Shown here piece after piece: positions 16,842 to 24,299 of a stretch of 24,481 nt of DNA. The translations under genes were made by a program, and so were the position numbers. The number at the start of each line of letters is the position of its first letter. Positions within the stretch are counted from its first letter, which is position 1. The notes under the pieces are model-generated. The model ran no database searches and had not been told where the DNA came from. It saw only the letters and a list, made by a program, of their open reading frames with translations. The stretch is from Betaproteobacteria bacterium SG8_40 (lineage in GTDB: Bacteria > Pseudomonadota > Gammaproteobacteria > Burkholderiales > Eutrophovitaceae), in the NCBI GenBank assembly GCA_001304425.1, contig LJTS01000002.1, positions 1 through 24,481 of the forward strand, in the 5' to 3' direction.

Positions 16842-17999
16842 CTATCTCAGTGCACGGAAGAAAGCTCGCACGTCTTCTGCAAGTACCGCAGGTTGTTCGA
16901 GCGCAGCGAAGTGTCCTCCGCGCTCCTTCGTAGTCCAGCGCTGGATGTTGGTGTACATGCGTTCAGCCACGACGCGAGGCGGACGCAGTATTTCTTTCGG
17001 GAATTCGATATAGGCGGTCGGCACATTGACCGTCTCACCCGCGGGAATCGGCCACGGCCCGTGCATGCGCGCGTAATAAGGCCAGAAAGACGAACCAATC
17101 GCGCCGGTTACCCAGTAGAGCATGATGTCCGTGAGCATGGTGTCGCGGCCAAAATATCCATCCAGGTCGCCACGGCAGTCGGTCCAGGTGTAGAACTTTT
17201 CCACCAGCCAGGCTGCAAGCCCTACAGGTGAATCGGTCAACCCGTAGGAAAGTGTTTGCGGTTTGGTCCCTTGAATCCACTGGTAACCGGTCTCTTCCTT
17301 GAGAAACAGATTCAGCTGTTCGATGAATTTCTGTTCCTCCGGCGTCGGATTGTCGAACATTTGCGCATCGCGCCGTACCGCCAGCATGTTCAGGTGAATA
17401 CCGAGAACGTTCTGCGGATACGCGTATCCCAGTCGCGAGGTGACAAAAGCGCCCCAGTCCCCGCCTTGCGCAACGAAAGTATCGTAGCCGAGCACGCGCG
17501 TCATCAGTTCGGCGAATGCGTCAGCGATCCGTTCGAGGGAAAATCGCTCCTGCCCCGGTTTGAACGAAAACGTGTAACCCGGAAGCGATGGCGCCACCAC
17601 GCTGAACGAATCGGCCGCATCGGCGCCATGCGACTGCGGGTCGGTCAACATCGGCAGCAGTTCGTGAAATTCGTACACCGAGCCGGGCCAGCCGTGCGAC
17701 AGCAGCAACGGCATGGGACTCGACCCCTTGCCTTCTTCATGGATGAAATGCAGGTCGATGCCGGCAAGCTTGACCTTGTATTGACGAAAGCTGTTGATGG
17801 TGGCTTCGTGCTTGCGCCAGTCGTATTGGGTGCGCCAGTACTCCACCAGCGACTTCAGGTAAGCGAGATCGGTTCCGTACTTCCAGCCGTTTTGCGGTAT
17901 TTCGTCTGGCCAGCGAGTGCTCGAAAGACGCTGCTGCAAGTCATCGAGTACAGCCTGGTCTACATTCAGTTTGAACGGGACGGGTGATGTTGAGGACAT
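16842..17999 (-). CDS. Epoxide hydrolase (EHN N-terminal domain, microsomal type alpha/beta hydrolase)
   Basis: The 385-residue protein has the N-terminal EHN domain (LQQRLSSTRWPDE, then WRTQYDWRKHEATIN) and an alpha/beta-hydrolase core. Visible catalytic elements are HGWPGS (102-107, oxyanion hole), nucleophile Asp181 in QGGDWGAF, a probable acid Glu336 in FPKEI and base His363 in GGHFAALEQP. Aromatic residues such as WPYYARMHGPWP (306-317) can supply the ring-opening tyrosine. The reaction is hydrolysis of an epoxide to a diol, with Asp attacking carbon. No signal peptide is seen. The ribosome site before the ATG is weak. A 7-bp hairpin (GTGCACT/AGTGCAC, 16837-16855) straddles the stop codon. 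It lies upstream of the TRAP genes on the same strand, which suggests joint use but does not prove it. Confidence 0.9.
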   Translation of the reverse strand: MSSTSPVPFKLNVDQAVLDDLQQRLSSTRWPDEIPQNGWKYGTDLAYLKSLVEYWRTQYDWRKHEATINSFRQYKVKLAGIDLHFIHEEGKGSSPMPLLLSHGWPGSVYEFHELLPMLTDPQSHGADAADSFSVVAPSLPGYTFSFKPGQERFSLERIADAFAELMTRVLGYDTFVAQGGDWGAFVTSRLGYAYPQNVLGIHLNMLAVRRDAQMFDNPTPEEQKFIEQLNLFLKEETGYQWIQGTKPQTLSYGLTDSPVGLAAWLVEKFYTWTDCRGDLDGYFGRDTMLTDIMLYWVTGAIGSSFWPYYARMHGPWPIPAGETVNVPTAYIEFPKEILRPPRVVAERMYTNIQRWTTKERGGHFAALEQPAVLAEDVRAFFRALR

Positions 18000-18091
18000 G
18001 TCGCTTTCTTCACGGTAAAACGGTTCGGGGAAAGCTTATCCTGCCACGGTGCGGCCCACAACCGCACCGGCGTATTCGCGGCGCAACCTAT

Positions 18092-18697
18092 TCAGCCATC
18101 CTGTTCACAGGTCGATCCGGCCGAGTAGGCTACACGAATCTGGCTTCCGGCCAGCATCAGAAATACTTTCTGCAGCGCGTAGGCTTCCTGCTCGCGCCGG
18201 TACCATCGCTCGCATGGCCTGGCTTCCGCCAGTTCATTGGACGCGTCCTGAACGTAATGCACCAGTTCATGCAACAGCACCGAGCGCGCGAAGATATTCG
18301 TTTCGGGCTGCAGAGCCTCGTCCAGATAGATGCCCTCTCCCGCACGGTACACGGCGAGTGCCGCGCACTCGGCACCGCAGGTGAGCTGCTCAATCGTCTC
18401 GTGCGGTACGCGGTGTATGGGGGGCGCTTCGTCGGGGACCTTGTACTTCGAGAGGCGGTCGATAGCGATCAAAAGCTCGGCCAACAGGTCTTCCATCGCA
18501 ATCGGCGCCGTCTTGCCAAGTTCGTCACTGAAGTAACTGCTGCGCTTGTCAACGTAGGTGCTGTACATGCCGGTGCCCGCGGCCGGCTTTTCTTCCGCGG
18601 GCTGCGCCGCCGCTGACAACACCGGCAACGGTGCCAGCGCGAGCAGCACCAACGAGCCGAAGCGGATCGATCGCAGGATTTGACCGGATAGGTTCAA
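18092..18697 (-). CDS. Exported HExxH putative metallopeptidase-like protein (DUF6647-like)
   Basis: The 201-residue protein has an N-terminal signal peptide (FGSLVLLALAPLPVLSAAA, cleavage near residue 31). A zinc-site motif HELVH lies at 143-147 within VLLHELVHYVQ, and Glu169 or Glu171 in RREQEAYALQ is the likely third ligand, as in gluzincin-type sites. It resembles the DUF6647 family as I recall it; activity is not established. The start is a TTG at 18697, supported by AGGGG seven bases before it and by the immediately following signal peptide; no ATG or GTG would give a complete leader. It begins 10 bases after the Sel1 gene stops, so the two are almost certainly cotranscribed. Confidence 0.75.
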   Translation of the reverse strand: MNLSGQILRSIRFGSLVLLALAPLPVLSAAAQPAEEKPAAGTGMYSTYVDKRSSYFSDELGKTAPIAMEDLLAELLIAIDRLSKYKVPDEAPPIHRVPHETIEQLTCGAECAALAVYRAGEGIYLDEALQPETNIFARSVLLHELVHYVQDASNELAEARPCERWYRREQEAYALQKVFLMLAGSQIRVAYSAGSTCEQDG

Positions 18698-18707
18698 GCC
18701 ACGGCCC

Positions 18708-19589
18708 CTAGGTCCGGGTTTCCCCGGGCTCCAACGGTTTATCCGGTTCAGGAGGGCTGTTCAGGATCTCGAGTTGCATCAGCCGTTGCGCCGCCTGCTC
18801 CATCTGTTCGTCAGAGAGCTGTGCCGCTACGCGAGCCGCCTGCTCCCGGTTCAGCTGCAGGTCCCTGACTTCCTGCGGTTTGAAGCGCGACGCAGCCAGC
18901 TGATGCCACGCGTAGGATTCGACGAGATCAGACTCCACGCCGAGCCCGTCACTGTAGAAGCGCCCAAGCGCCTGCATCGACGAAGCATCCCCCAGACGGG
19001 CAGCGAGTCTGTACCACTCGAGCGCTTCGGCATAGTCGCGTTCCACGCCGAAGCCGCCCTCGTACAACGCGCCGACGTTGTAATGGGCCAGCGGGTCGCC
19101 CGACTCTGCCGCGGTCTGGTACCAGGTCATCGCAATAACGTAGTCCTGTCCGACACCCTGCCCGGTCTCATAGCAATCCCCGATTGCGTTCATCGCCCAG
19201 GCATTGCCGCCGATGGCGGACTTCAGCCACCAGTCGAACGCCTGCTTGATGTCAGGCTCGACGCCATGGCCATTGGCGTAGGCAAGTCCGATGTTGTTCA
19301 TCGCGACGGTATAGCCGCGCCGCGCCGCTTCGTTCCACCAGCGCAGCGCCTCCTCGTAACTTTGCTTGCCGTCGAAACCCTTGGCCCACAGCAAGCCGAC
19401 GTTGTTCATCGCGCGCACGTCGCCACGTTGCACCAGCATGGAAAGGTTGCCCGGATCGAGCATGCCCCGGCCCGGCGTCAGGTCGGTGAACGTTTCCTCC
19501 TGCTTGCGGGTTTCCGCTGGCGGCTCCGCCGCGGTTACGCCCAGCGAGGTAACAAGAAACAACACGGAAAGGATCAGTTGCAGTTTCAT
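18708..19589 (-). CDS. Periplasmic Sel1-repeat protein
   Basis: The 293-residue protein has a signal peptide (LILSVLFLVTSLGVTAA) and five 36-residue Sel1-like repeats from about residue 60 to 240. Each reads like AMNNIGLAYANGHGVEPD followed by a helix with AFDWWLKSA. Sel1 repeats form alpha-solenoids that act as scaffolds or adaptors for other proteins. A Gln/Arg-rich helical tail (EQAARVAAQLSDEQMEQAA) ends the protein. I prefer the second ATG (19589) because TGAGG lies six bases upstream; the ATG at 19601 has no ribosome site. It ends 10 bases before the HExxH protein, suggesting the two products work together in the periplasm. Confidence 0.85.
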   Translation of the reverse strand: MKLQLILSVLFLVTSLGVTAAEPPAETRKQEETFTDLTPGRGMLDPGNLSMLVQRGDVRAMNNVGLLWAKGFDGKQSYEEALRWWNEAARRGYTVAMNNIGLAYANGHGVEPDIKQAFDWWLKSAIGGNAWAMNAIGDCYETGQGVGQDYVIAMTWYQTAAESGDPLAHYNVGALYEGGFGVERDYAEALEWYRLAARLGDASSMQALGRFYSDGLGVESDLVESYAWHQLAASRFKPQEVRDLQLNREQAARVAAQLSDEQMEQAAQRLMQLEILNSPPEPDKPLEPGETRT

Positions 19590-19633
19590 CACGAACCTCA
19601 TTTAGCCAACGCCCGTTCGACGGCCCGGGTTGT

Positions 19634-20503
19634 CTATTTTCCTTCGGCAAGGAAGGGCAGGATTGCCGCCAGCAATTCCTCCGGGGCCTCTTCCGGAATG
19701 AAATGCCCGCACGGCAAGGGATTGCCGCGCACATCACCGGCTTTCTCACGCCACGTTTGCACGACGTCGAATAACGTATGCATCTTGCCGAATTCGCCCC
19801 AGATAGCGTACACGGGACAGGATATCTTCTTGTCCATGTCGGCTTCATCGTCAGCAATGTCGCGGGTGGCTGCCGCGCGATAATCCTCAAGACCACAACG
19901 AATCGTGCCGGGCAGCGTGAAAGCGCGCAGGTACTCGCGGAACATCGGTTCCTCGATCGCATTTGAGCGCCATGTGAGCGCCCGGAACATCGTGCGCAGA
20001 AACGGCTCGGCGCTGTTCTGGATCATGATCTCCGGCAGGTCCGGCGCCTGAAAGAAGAACCAGTGCCAGTACGCCGCCGCGAGTTCCTTGCCGGTATCGC
20101 GAAACACCGTGTGCGTTGGCACAATATCCAGGACCACCAGCCGCTTGACTGCATCGGCATGATCGAGCGCCAGCCGGTGCGCAACGCGCGCGCCACGGTC
20201 ATGGCCAACAACCATGTAATGTTCGTGCCCGAGTTCGCGCATCAGTTCGGCAATGTCGCGCGCCATCGTTCTCTTGTCGAAGCCGTCGCGTGGCTTGTCC
20301 GAGTCGCCATAGCCGCGCAGGTCGGGGCAAACCACGCTGAACTGCCCCATCAGCGCCGGCGTCATCTTGCGCCACATCTGGCCCGTCTGGGGATAACCGT
20401 GCAGCAGCAGCAGAGCGGGGCCATCGCCGCCTGTCCAGGCGTTGATGCGAATGCCGTTCGCTCGCACCGATCGGCGGGACATGCCATCCATAAAGTCACT
20501 CAT
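19634..20503 (-). CDS. Haloacetate (fluoroacetate) dehalogenase-like alpha/beta hydrolase
   Basis: The 289-residue protein has no signal peptide. Recognisable blocks are HGYPQT (35-40), DLRGYGDSDKP, GHDRGARVAHRLALDH (100-115), VLDIVPT and WHWFF, then EDYRAAAT and CGHFIPEE. Compared with Rhodopseudomonas fluoroacetate dehalogenase RPA1163, every key residue is matched. Nucleophile Asp110 is Asp102, carboxylate-binding Arg111/Arg114 are Arg103/Arg106, acid Asp134 is Asp126, halide-pocket His155/Trp156/Tyr219 are His147/Trp148/Tyr208, and base His280 is His267. The predicted reaction is hydrolysis of a 2-haloacetate to glycolate and halide by Asp attack. GGAG precedes the ATG by nine bases. It lies in a minus-strand run with the aminotransferase, the Sel1 gene and, further on, the TRAP genes. 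The assignment of reaction class is strong; fluoride specificity is inference. Confidence 0.85.
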   Translation of the reverse strand: MSDFMDGMSRRSVRANGIRINAWTGGDGPALLLLHGYPQTGQMWRKMTPALMGQFSVVCPDLRGYGDSDKPRDGFDKRTMARDIAELMRELGHEHYMVVGHDRGARVAHRLALDHADAVKRLVVLDIVPTHTVFRDTGKELAAAYWHWFFFQAPDLPEIMIQNSAEPFLRTMFRALTWRSNAIEEPMFREYLRAFTLPGTIRCGLEDYRAAATRDIADDEADMDKKISCPVYAIWGEFGKMHTLFDVVQTWREKAGDVRGNPLPCGHFIPEEAPEELLAAILPFLAEGK

Positions 20504-20592
20504 TCAATTTTCTCCAGGCTCACTGTGAGGCAGGCCGCGAATAAAGAAGTTCATCCACTGGATGCTCTGGCATCGCTGCGCACGGTCAGGCT

Positions 20593-21786
20593 TCAGGCTT
20601 TGATGTACTCGCGCAAGCGGCGCACGCCTTCCTGCAGCACAGGCACCGGTTTCGGATACGAAAAACGCACGTGTTGCGCAGCATGATGCTGCCCGAAGTC
20701 AATGCCGGGCGCCACGGCAACACCGGCATTTTCCAGCAGGTCGCGGCAGAAAACGAAACTGTCGTCGGTAAACCGGCTGCAGTTCGCATATATGTAGAAA
20801 GCGCCTTGTGGCTCGACGGGAATGTCAAATCCCAAATCGCGCAACGCGGGCAACAGATAGTCGCGCTGCTGCTGAAATTTTGCGCGATTCTCTTCTAGCA
20901 ATTCCAGCGTTTCCGCGTCGAACGCCGCAATTGCGGCTTGCTGGGCAACATCCGAATTGGAGATGTAGAGGTTCTGTGCAAGCTTCTCGATATGAGGCAC
21001 GTAAGCCTGCGGCATCACCATCCTGCCAAGCCGCCATCCCGTCATGCAAAAATACTTCGAGAAACTGTTGATCACGAATACGTCGTCCGCGAATTCAAGC
21101 GCCGAGTGGGCATCGAATCCGTAAGTCAGTCCATGATAGATCTCGTCGACGATCAGCACGCCGCCCTTACGGCGCACTACGGCGTGCATTTTCTTCATCT
21201 CGTCCGGCGGTATCAGCGTTCCGGTCGGGTTGGACGGCGTGGCAACCATGACCGCCACGGTTCGCGGCGACCAGTGCTTCTCGATCAGTTCGGCGGTCAA
21301 CTGATAACCGGTATCGGCATCGACGGCAACGGTGAGCGCGCGCCCTTCCATTGCCCTGACGAAATGGCGGTTACAGGGGTAGCTCGGGTCGGCCATCATT
21401 ACTTCGTCCCCGGGGGAAAGCAATACACCCATGGTCAGAAGCAAGGCGGCAGAAGAACCACTTGTCACGGCAATGCGCGATTCCGGCACGTCGATGCCAT
21501 AGCGGCCCTGATACCAGCCGCGCAGCTTGCCGCGGAGATCCGTGCTGCCGAGCGACGGCGTATACCGAATCTGACTGTGGCGCAGGGCCTCGATGCCCGC
21601 CCGTACAACAGCCGGAGGCGTAGGAAAGTCCGGCTCGCCGATAACCATGTTGACGATGTCGCGTCCCTGCGACTGCAGTTCAATGGCGCGGGTAACCAGC
21701 GTCACCACATGAAACGGCTCAATTTCCGCCAGCCTGGAAGCGAGATGCAGATCGGTGGCGGGCGGCAGGTCTTTAGGCTGATTCAT
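20593..21786 (-). CDS. Class I/II pyridoxal-phosphate aminotransferase
   Basis: The 397-residue aminotransferase is of the aspartate-aminotransferase fold. The PLP lysine is Lys244 in INSFSKYFCMTGWR. Other cofactor residues are Asn186 (PSNPTGT), Asp214 and Tyr217 (VDEIYHG), and the carboxylate-binding Arg374 lies in HVRFSYPKP. Reaction: transfer of the amino group between an amino acid and a 2-oxo acid in the cytosol. The exact pair cannot be read from the sequence. The ATG at 21786 has GGAAGG four bases upstream. It is the first gene of the long minus-strand run and ends 89 bases before the dehalogenase gene. Confidence 0.92.
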   Translation of the reverse strand: MNQPKDLPPATDLHLASRLAEIEPFHVVTLVTRAIELQSQGRDIVNMVIGEPDFPTPPAVVRAGIEALRHSQIRYTPSLGSTDLRGKLRGWYQGRYGIDVPESRIAVTSGSSAALLLTMGVLLSPGDEVMMADPSYPCNRHFVRAMEGRALTVAVDADTGYQLTAELIEKHWSPRTVAVMVATPSNPTGTLIPPDEMKKMHAVVRRKGGVLIVDEIYHGLTYGFDAHSALEFADDVFVINSFSKYFCMTGWRLGRMVMPQAYVPHIEKLAQNLYISNSDVAQQAAIAAFDAETLELLEENRAKFQQQRDYLLPALRDLGFDIPVEPQGAFYIYANCSRFTDDSFVFCRDLLENAGVAVAPGIDFGQHHAAQHVRFSYPKPVPVLQEGVRRLREYIKA

Positions 21787-21989
21787 GAAACCTTCCAGAA
21801 AAATGTAACAGGGTGCTGGACGATTCTACCCTCGCGATGTGCCTGCGCACAGGCTCGTGTTGATCGCGGGGCAGATGGTCACGACACCGGACACCGGTTA
21901 CATCGAAGCGGGATCGGGCGAAGCCGGTGGAATTGCGGCAGACCTGCACGGTTCATGTTCCATTGATACTCCGTCCGTTCAAACCCGAC

Positions 21990-22001
21990 CGGTTCGAACC
22001 G
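21990..22001. promoter_or_regulatory. 12-base perfect palindrome between aminotransferase and PanE-like genes
   Basis: The sequence CGGTTCGAACCG is its own reverse complement. It lies 64 bases before the PanE-like start in the 278-base divergent spacer (21787-22064), just upstream of a TAGAAT hexamer (22017-22022) that could serve as a -10. This would be a sensible place for an operator, but no regulator is known. Confidence 0.3.
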
Positions 22002-22064
22002 CGGCCCAAACGATCATAGAATACGGTTAAGGTACAACGGCAGGCATTATCGAAGGAGACAGGA

Positions 22065-23000
22065 ATGAAGATCGCAGTAATCGGCAGCGGTGGTGTCGGC
22101 GGTTATTTCGGCGCCCGACTCGCCGCGGCGGGAAATGAAGTTACCTTTGTCGCCCGTGGTGCCCACCTCGAGGCGATGCAATTGAATGGCTTGAAGGTTC
22201 ACTCCGCGCTTGGCGACCTGCATCTTAAGAAAGTGAACTGCACGAACGATACGTCGACCATCGGGCCGGTGGATATCGTCATGATCGCGGTCAAGCTCTG
22301 GTCGACCGACGAGGCCGTCGAAGCTGCCAGGCCGCTGATCGGGCCGGGAACCGCGGTAATCTCGTTCCAGAACGGCATCATTGCGGCCGATGCCGTCTTG
22401 CGGGTGCACGGCAAGGAGCACACGATGGGTGGCGTGGCCAACATCGCCGCATTGATCGAAGAGCCCGGTGTCATCCGCCATAACGGCACCATGGCTGCGC
22501 TGTTCTTCTCCGAACTGGATGGAACACGGTCAAAGCGCGCCGAAGCGTTTTATGACGCCTGTGCAGCAGCCGGAATCAATACGGTGCTGGTCGACGACAT
22601 TCACACGGCCATCTGGGCCAAGTTCATCCGGCTGGTTACGATGTCGTCCATGACAGCGCTGTGCCGCATGCCGGTCGGGCCGATACGCGAGGATCCGGAT
22701 ACGCGGGCCTTGCTGCAACAGGTCATGAGCGAAGTCGTCACCGTAGCCATAGCGAAGGGCGCCAAACTCGAGAGCGACACCATCGAGAAGCAGATGGCAG
22801 TGGTCGACGGCTACCCGCCGACGATGGTGGCGTCGATGTGCGGCGACCTGCGTCGCGGCAACAGGCTGGAGTTGCCGTGGCTGGCCGGCACTGTGGTGGA
22901 GCTGGGCAAGGAACTCGGCATCCCGACGCCGGCCAACCAGTTCGTCTACGCGGCGCTGAAGCTCTACGCCAACGGTCGCCCGGAACAAGCACAAATATGA
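22065..23000 (+). CDS. 2-dehydropantoate 2-reductase family (PanE/ApbA) oxidoreductase
   Basis: The 311-residue protein has an N-terminal NADP-binding Rossmann motif (GSGGVGGYFGARLA, from 7). Conserved substrate residues are Asn103 (FQNGI), the catalytic Lys186 (IWAKFIRL) and Glu269 (NRLELPWLAGTVVELG). PanE proper reduces 2-dehydropantoate to pantoate. The family also contains reductases for other 2-oxo acids, and no panB, panC or panD is nearby. With an enolase-superfamily racemase gene 81 bases downstream, a catabolic keto-acid reductase role is plausible. AAGGAGACAGG lies just before the ATG. The protein is cytosolic and of usual length. Confidence 0.85.
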   Translation: MKIAVIGSGGVGGYFGARLAAAGNEVTFVARGAHLEAMQLNGLKVHSALGDLHLKKVNCTNDTSTIGPVDIVMIAVKLWSTDEAVEAARPLIGPGTAVISFQNGIIAADAVLRVHGKEHTMGGVANIAALIEEPGVIRHNGTMAALFFSELDGTRSKRAEAFYDACAAAGINTVLVDDIHTAIWAKFIRLVTMSSMTALCRMPVGPIREDPDTRALLQQVMSEVVTVAIAKGAKLESDTIEKQMAVVDGYPPTMVASMCGDLRRGNRLELPWLAGTVVELGKELGIPTPANQFVYAALKLYANGRPEQAQI

Positions 23001-23081
23001 TTTTCGTCATGACACTCCCGTTGGAACTTGCCGGCGGATCGTGACGTTGCCGAACACGAAAACAACCAAGGGGAGAACGAG

Positions 23082-24170
23082 ATGGCTTTGAACATCACCG
23101 GGATTCGCGCCCGCGCTGTCGCCGCGCCATTCAAACGGCCGCCGATGTCGGCCAGCGGCGCAATCAGCCAGGCCGCACTGGTGCTGGTGGACCTGGACAC
23201 CGATGCCGGGATTACCGGCCGTGCCTATCTTTTCGCCTTCATGCCCTCGATGCTCAAGCCAACGGTCGAATGTGTGGAGGCGCTCGGTGACATGCTGCGC
23301 GGCGACGAAGTCGCGCCGCTGACGATCGACGCGAAATTGCGCAAACGATTCACGATTCTCGACGTCCACGGGATTCTCGGTCAGGCGCTGGCCGGAGTCG
23401 ACATGGCGGCGTGGGATGCGTTATCGCAGTCGCAAGGAATGCCGCTGGCAAAAAGCCTCGGCGGCACGGTGCGTCCGGTCCGCGCCTACAACAGTTGCGG
23501 GCTGTGGATTCAGGACCCGGCAAAAGTGGCAGATGAAGCGGAGGAACTGCTGGCCGAGGGAAATTATGCCGCACTGAAGATCCGCATCGGCCGCCCCGAT
23601 TTCAGGGACGATCTGGCTGCCGTGAGGAATGTGAGGAAGCGCATCGGCGATGACGTATTGCTGATGAGCGATTTCAACCAGTCCCTGAGCGTGAACGAAG
23701 CCATCGCGCGCGGCCAGGCGCTCGACGATGAAGGGCTGTACTGGATCGAGGAACCCGTGCGCCATGACGACTATGCCGGCTGCGCAAGAGTCGCGGCTGC
23801 CGTCGAAACGCCGATCCAGATTGGTGAAAACCTGCTCAACAGCCTGGAAATGCAACGGGCAATCGACGCCGGTTCGGCCGAGTTCTACATGCCTGACGTG
23901 CAACGCATCGGCGGGGTCACCGGCTGGTTACGTGCAGCCACACTGGCCCAGGTGCACGGCCTCGATATGTCGAGCCATCTGTTCCCGGAAATCAGTGCAC
24001 ATCTGCTCGCCGTGACGCCGACCTGCCACTGGCTCGAGTATGTGGACTGGGGTGCGGCGGTGCTGAAACAGCCGGTCGAAGTCAAGGACGGCCATGTTCT
24101 GATCCCGGACCGGCCGGGCAACGGTATCGAATGGGACGAGGAAGCGGTCGCCCGCTACGCCGTCAAGTAA
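23082..24170 (+). CDS. Mandelate racemase/muconate lactonizing enzyme family protein, mandelate racemase-like with Lys-to-Arg change
   Basis: The 362-residue enolase-superfamily enzyme aligns with Pseudomonas putida mandelate racemase at a constant offset of two residues, from memory. Metal ligands are Asp197, Glu223 and Glu249 (MSDFNQ, WIEEPV, IGENL). The Asp-His dyad is Asp272 and His299 (MSSHLFPEISAHLLA), and Glu319 lies in HWLEY. Lys166 matches mandelate racemase Lys164, but the second catalytic lysine (Lys166 there) is Arg168 (LKIRIG instead of VKTKIG). It should still form the magnesium-bound enolate from a 2-hydroxy acid; true racemisation may be impaired or replaced by another reaction. 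The start at 23082 is fixed by AAGGGGAG upstream; the frame from 23028 adds an unconserved tail. It is probably co-transcribed with the PanE-like gene. Confidence 0.88.
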   Translation: MALNITGIRARAVAAPFKRPPMSASGAISQAALVLVDLDTDAGITGRAYLFAFMPSMLKPTVECVEALGDMLRGDEVAPLTIDAKLRKRFTILDVHGILGQALAGVDMAAWDALSQSQGMPLAKSLGGTVRPVRAYNSCGLWIQDPAKVADEAEELLAEGNYAALKIRIGRPDFRDDLAAVRNVRKRIGDDVLLMSDFNQSLSVNEAIARGQALDDEGLYWIEEPVRHDDYAGCARVAAAVETPIQIGENLLNSLEMQRAIDAGSAEFYMPDVQRIGGVTGWLRAATLAQVHGLDMSSHLFPEISAHLLAVTPTCHWLEYVDWGAAVLKQPVEVKDGHVLIPDRPGNGIEWDEEAVARYAVK

Positions 24171-24262
24171 GAACCGCGTCAAATACGGTCCGCGGTGAAA
24201 CAAGGGGCGGACGCAAGGTTGTTGTCAGAGAAAGCCGACCCGGTCAGCACCTCAAGCCGGGT

Positions 24263-24284
24263 GGACGGCCCGAAGGGGCCGCCC
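24263..24284. terminator. GC-rich stem-loop between convergent genes
   Basis: CGGCCC (24266-24271) pairs with GGGCCG (24276-24281) around GAAG, and two further G-C pairs follow beyond one mismatch. It sits between the stop of the racemase-like gene and the stop of the formylglycine-enzyme-like gene. No T-run follows on either strand, so it is a weak candidate for a two-way transcript end. Confidence 0.4.
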
Positions 24285-24299
24285 TCCGATCATGCTCAG

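Noticed and set aside
20938..21966. Plus-strand frame of 342 codons opposite the aminotransferase
   Set aside because: It is antisense to a well-conserved PLP enzyme and has no ribosome site or domain.
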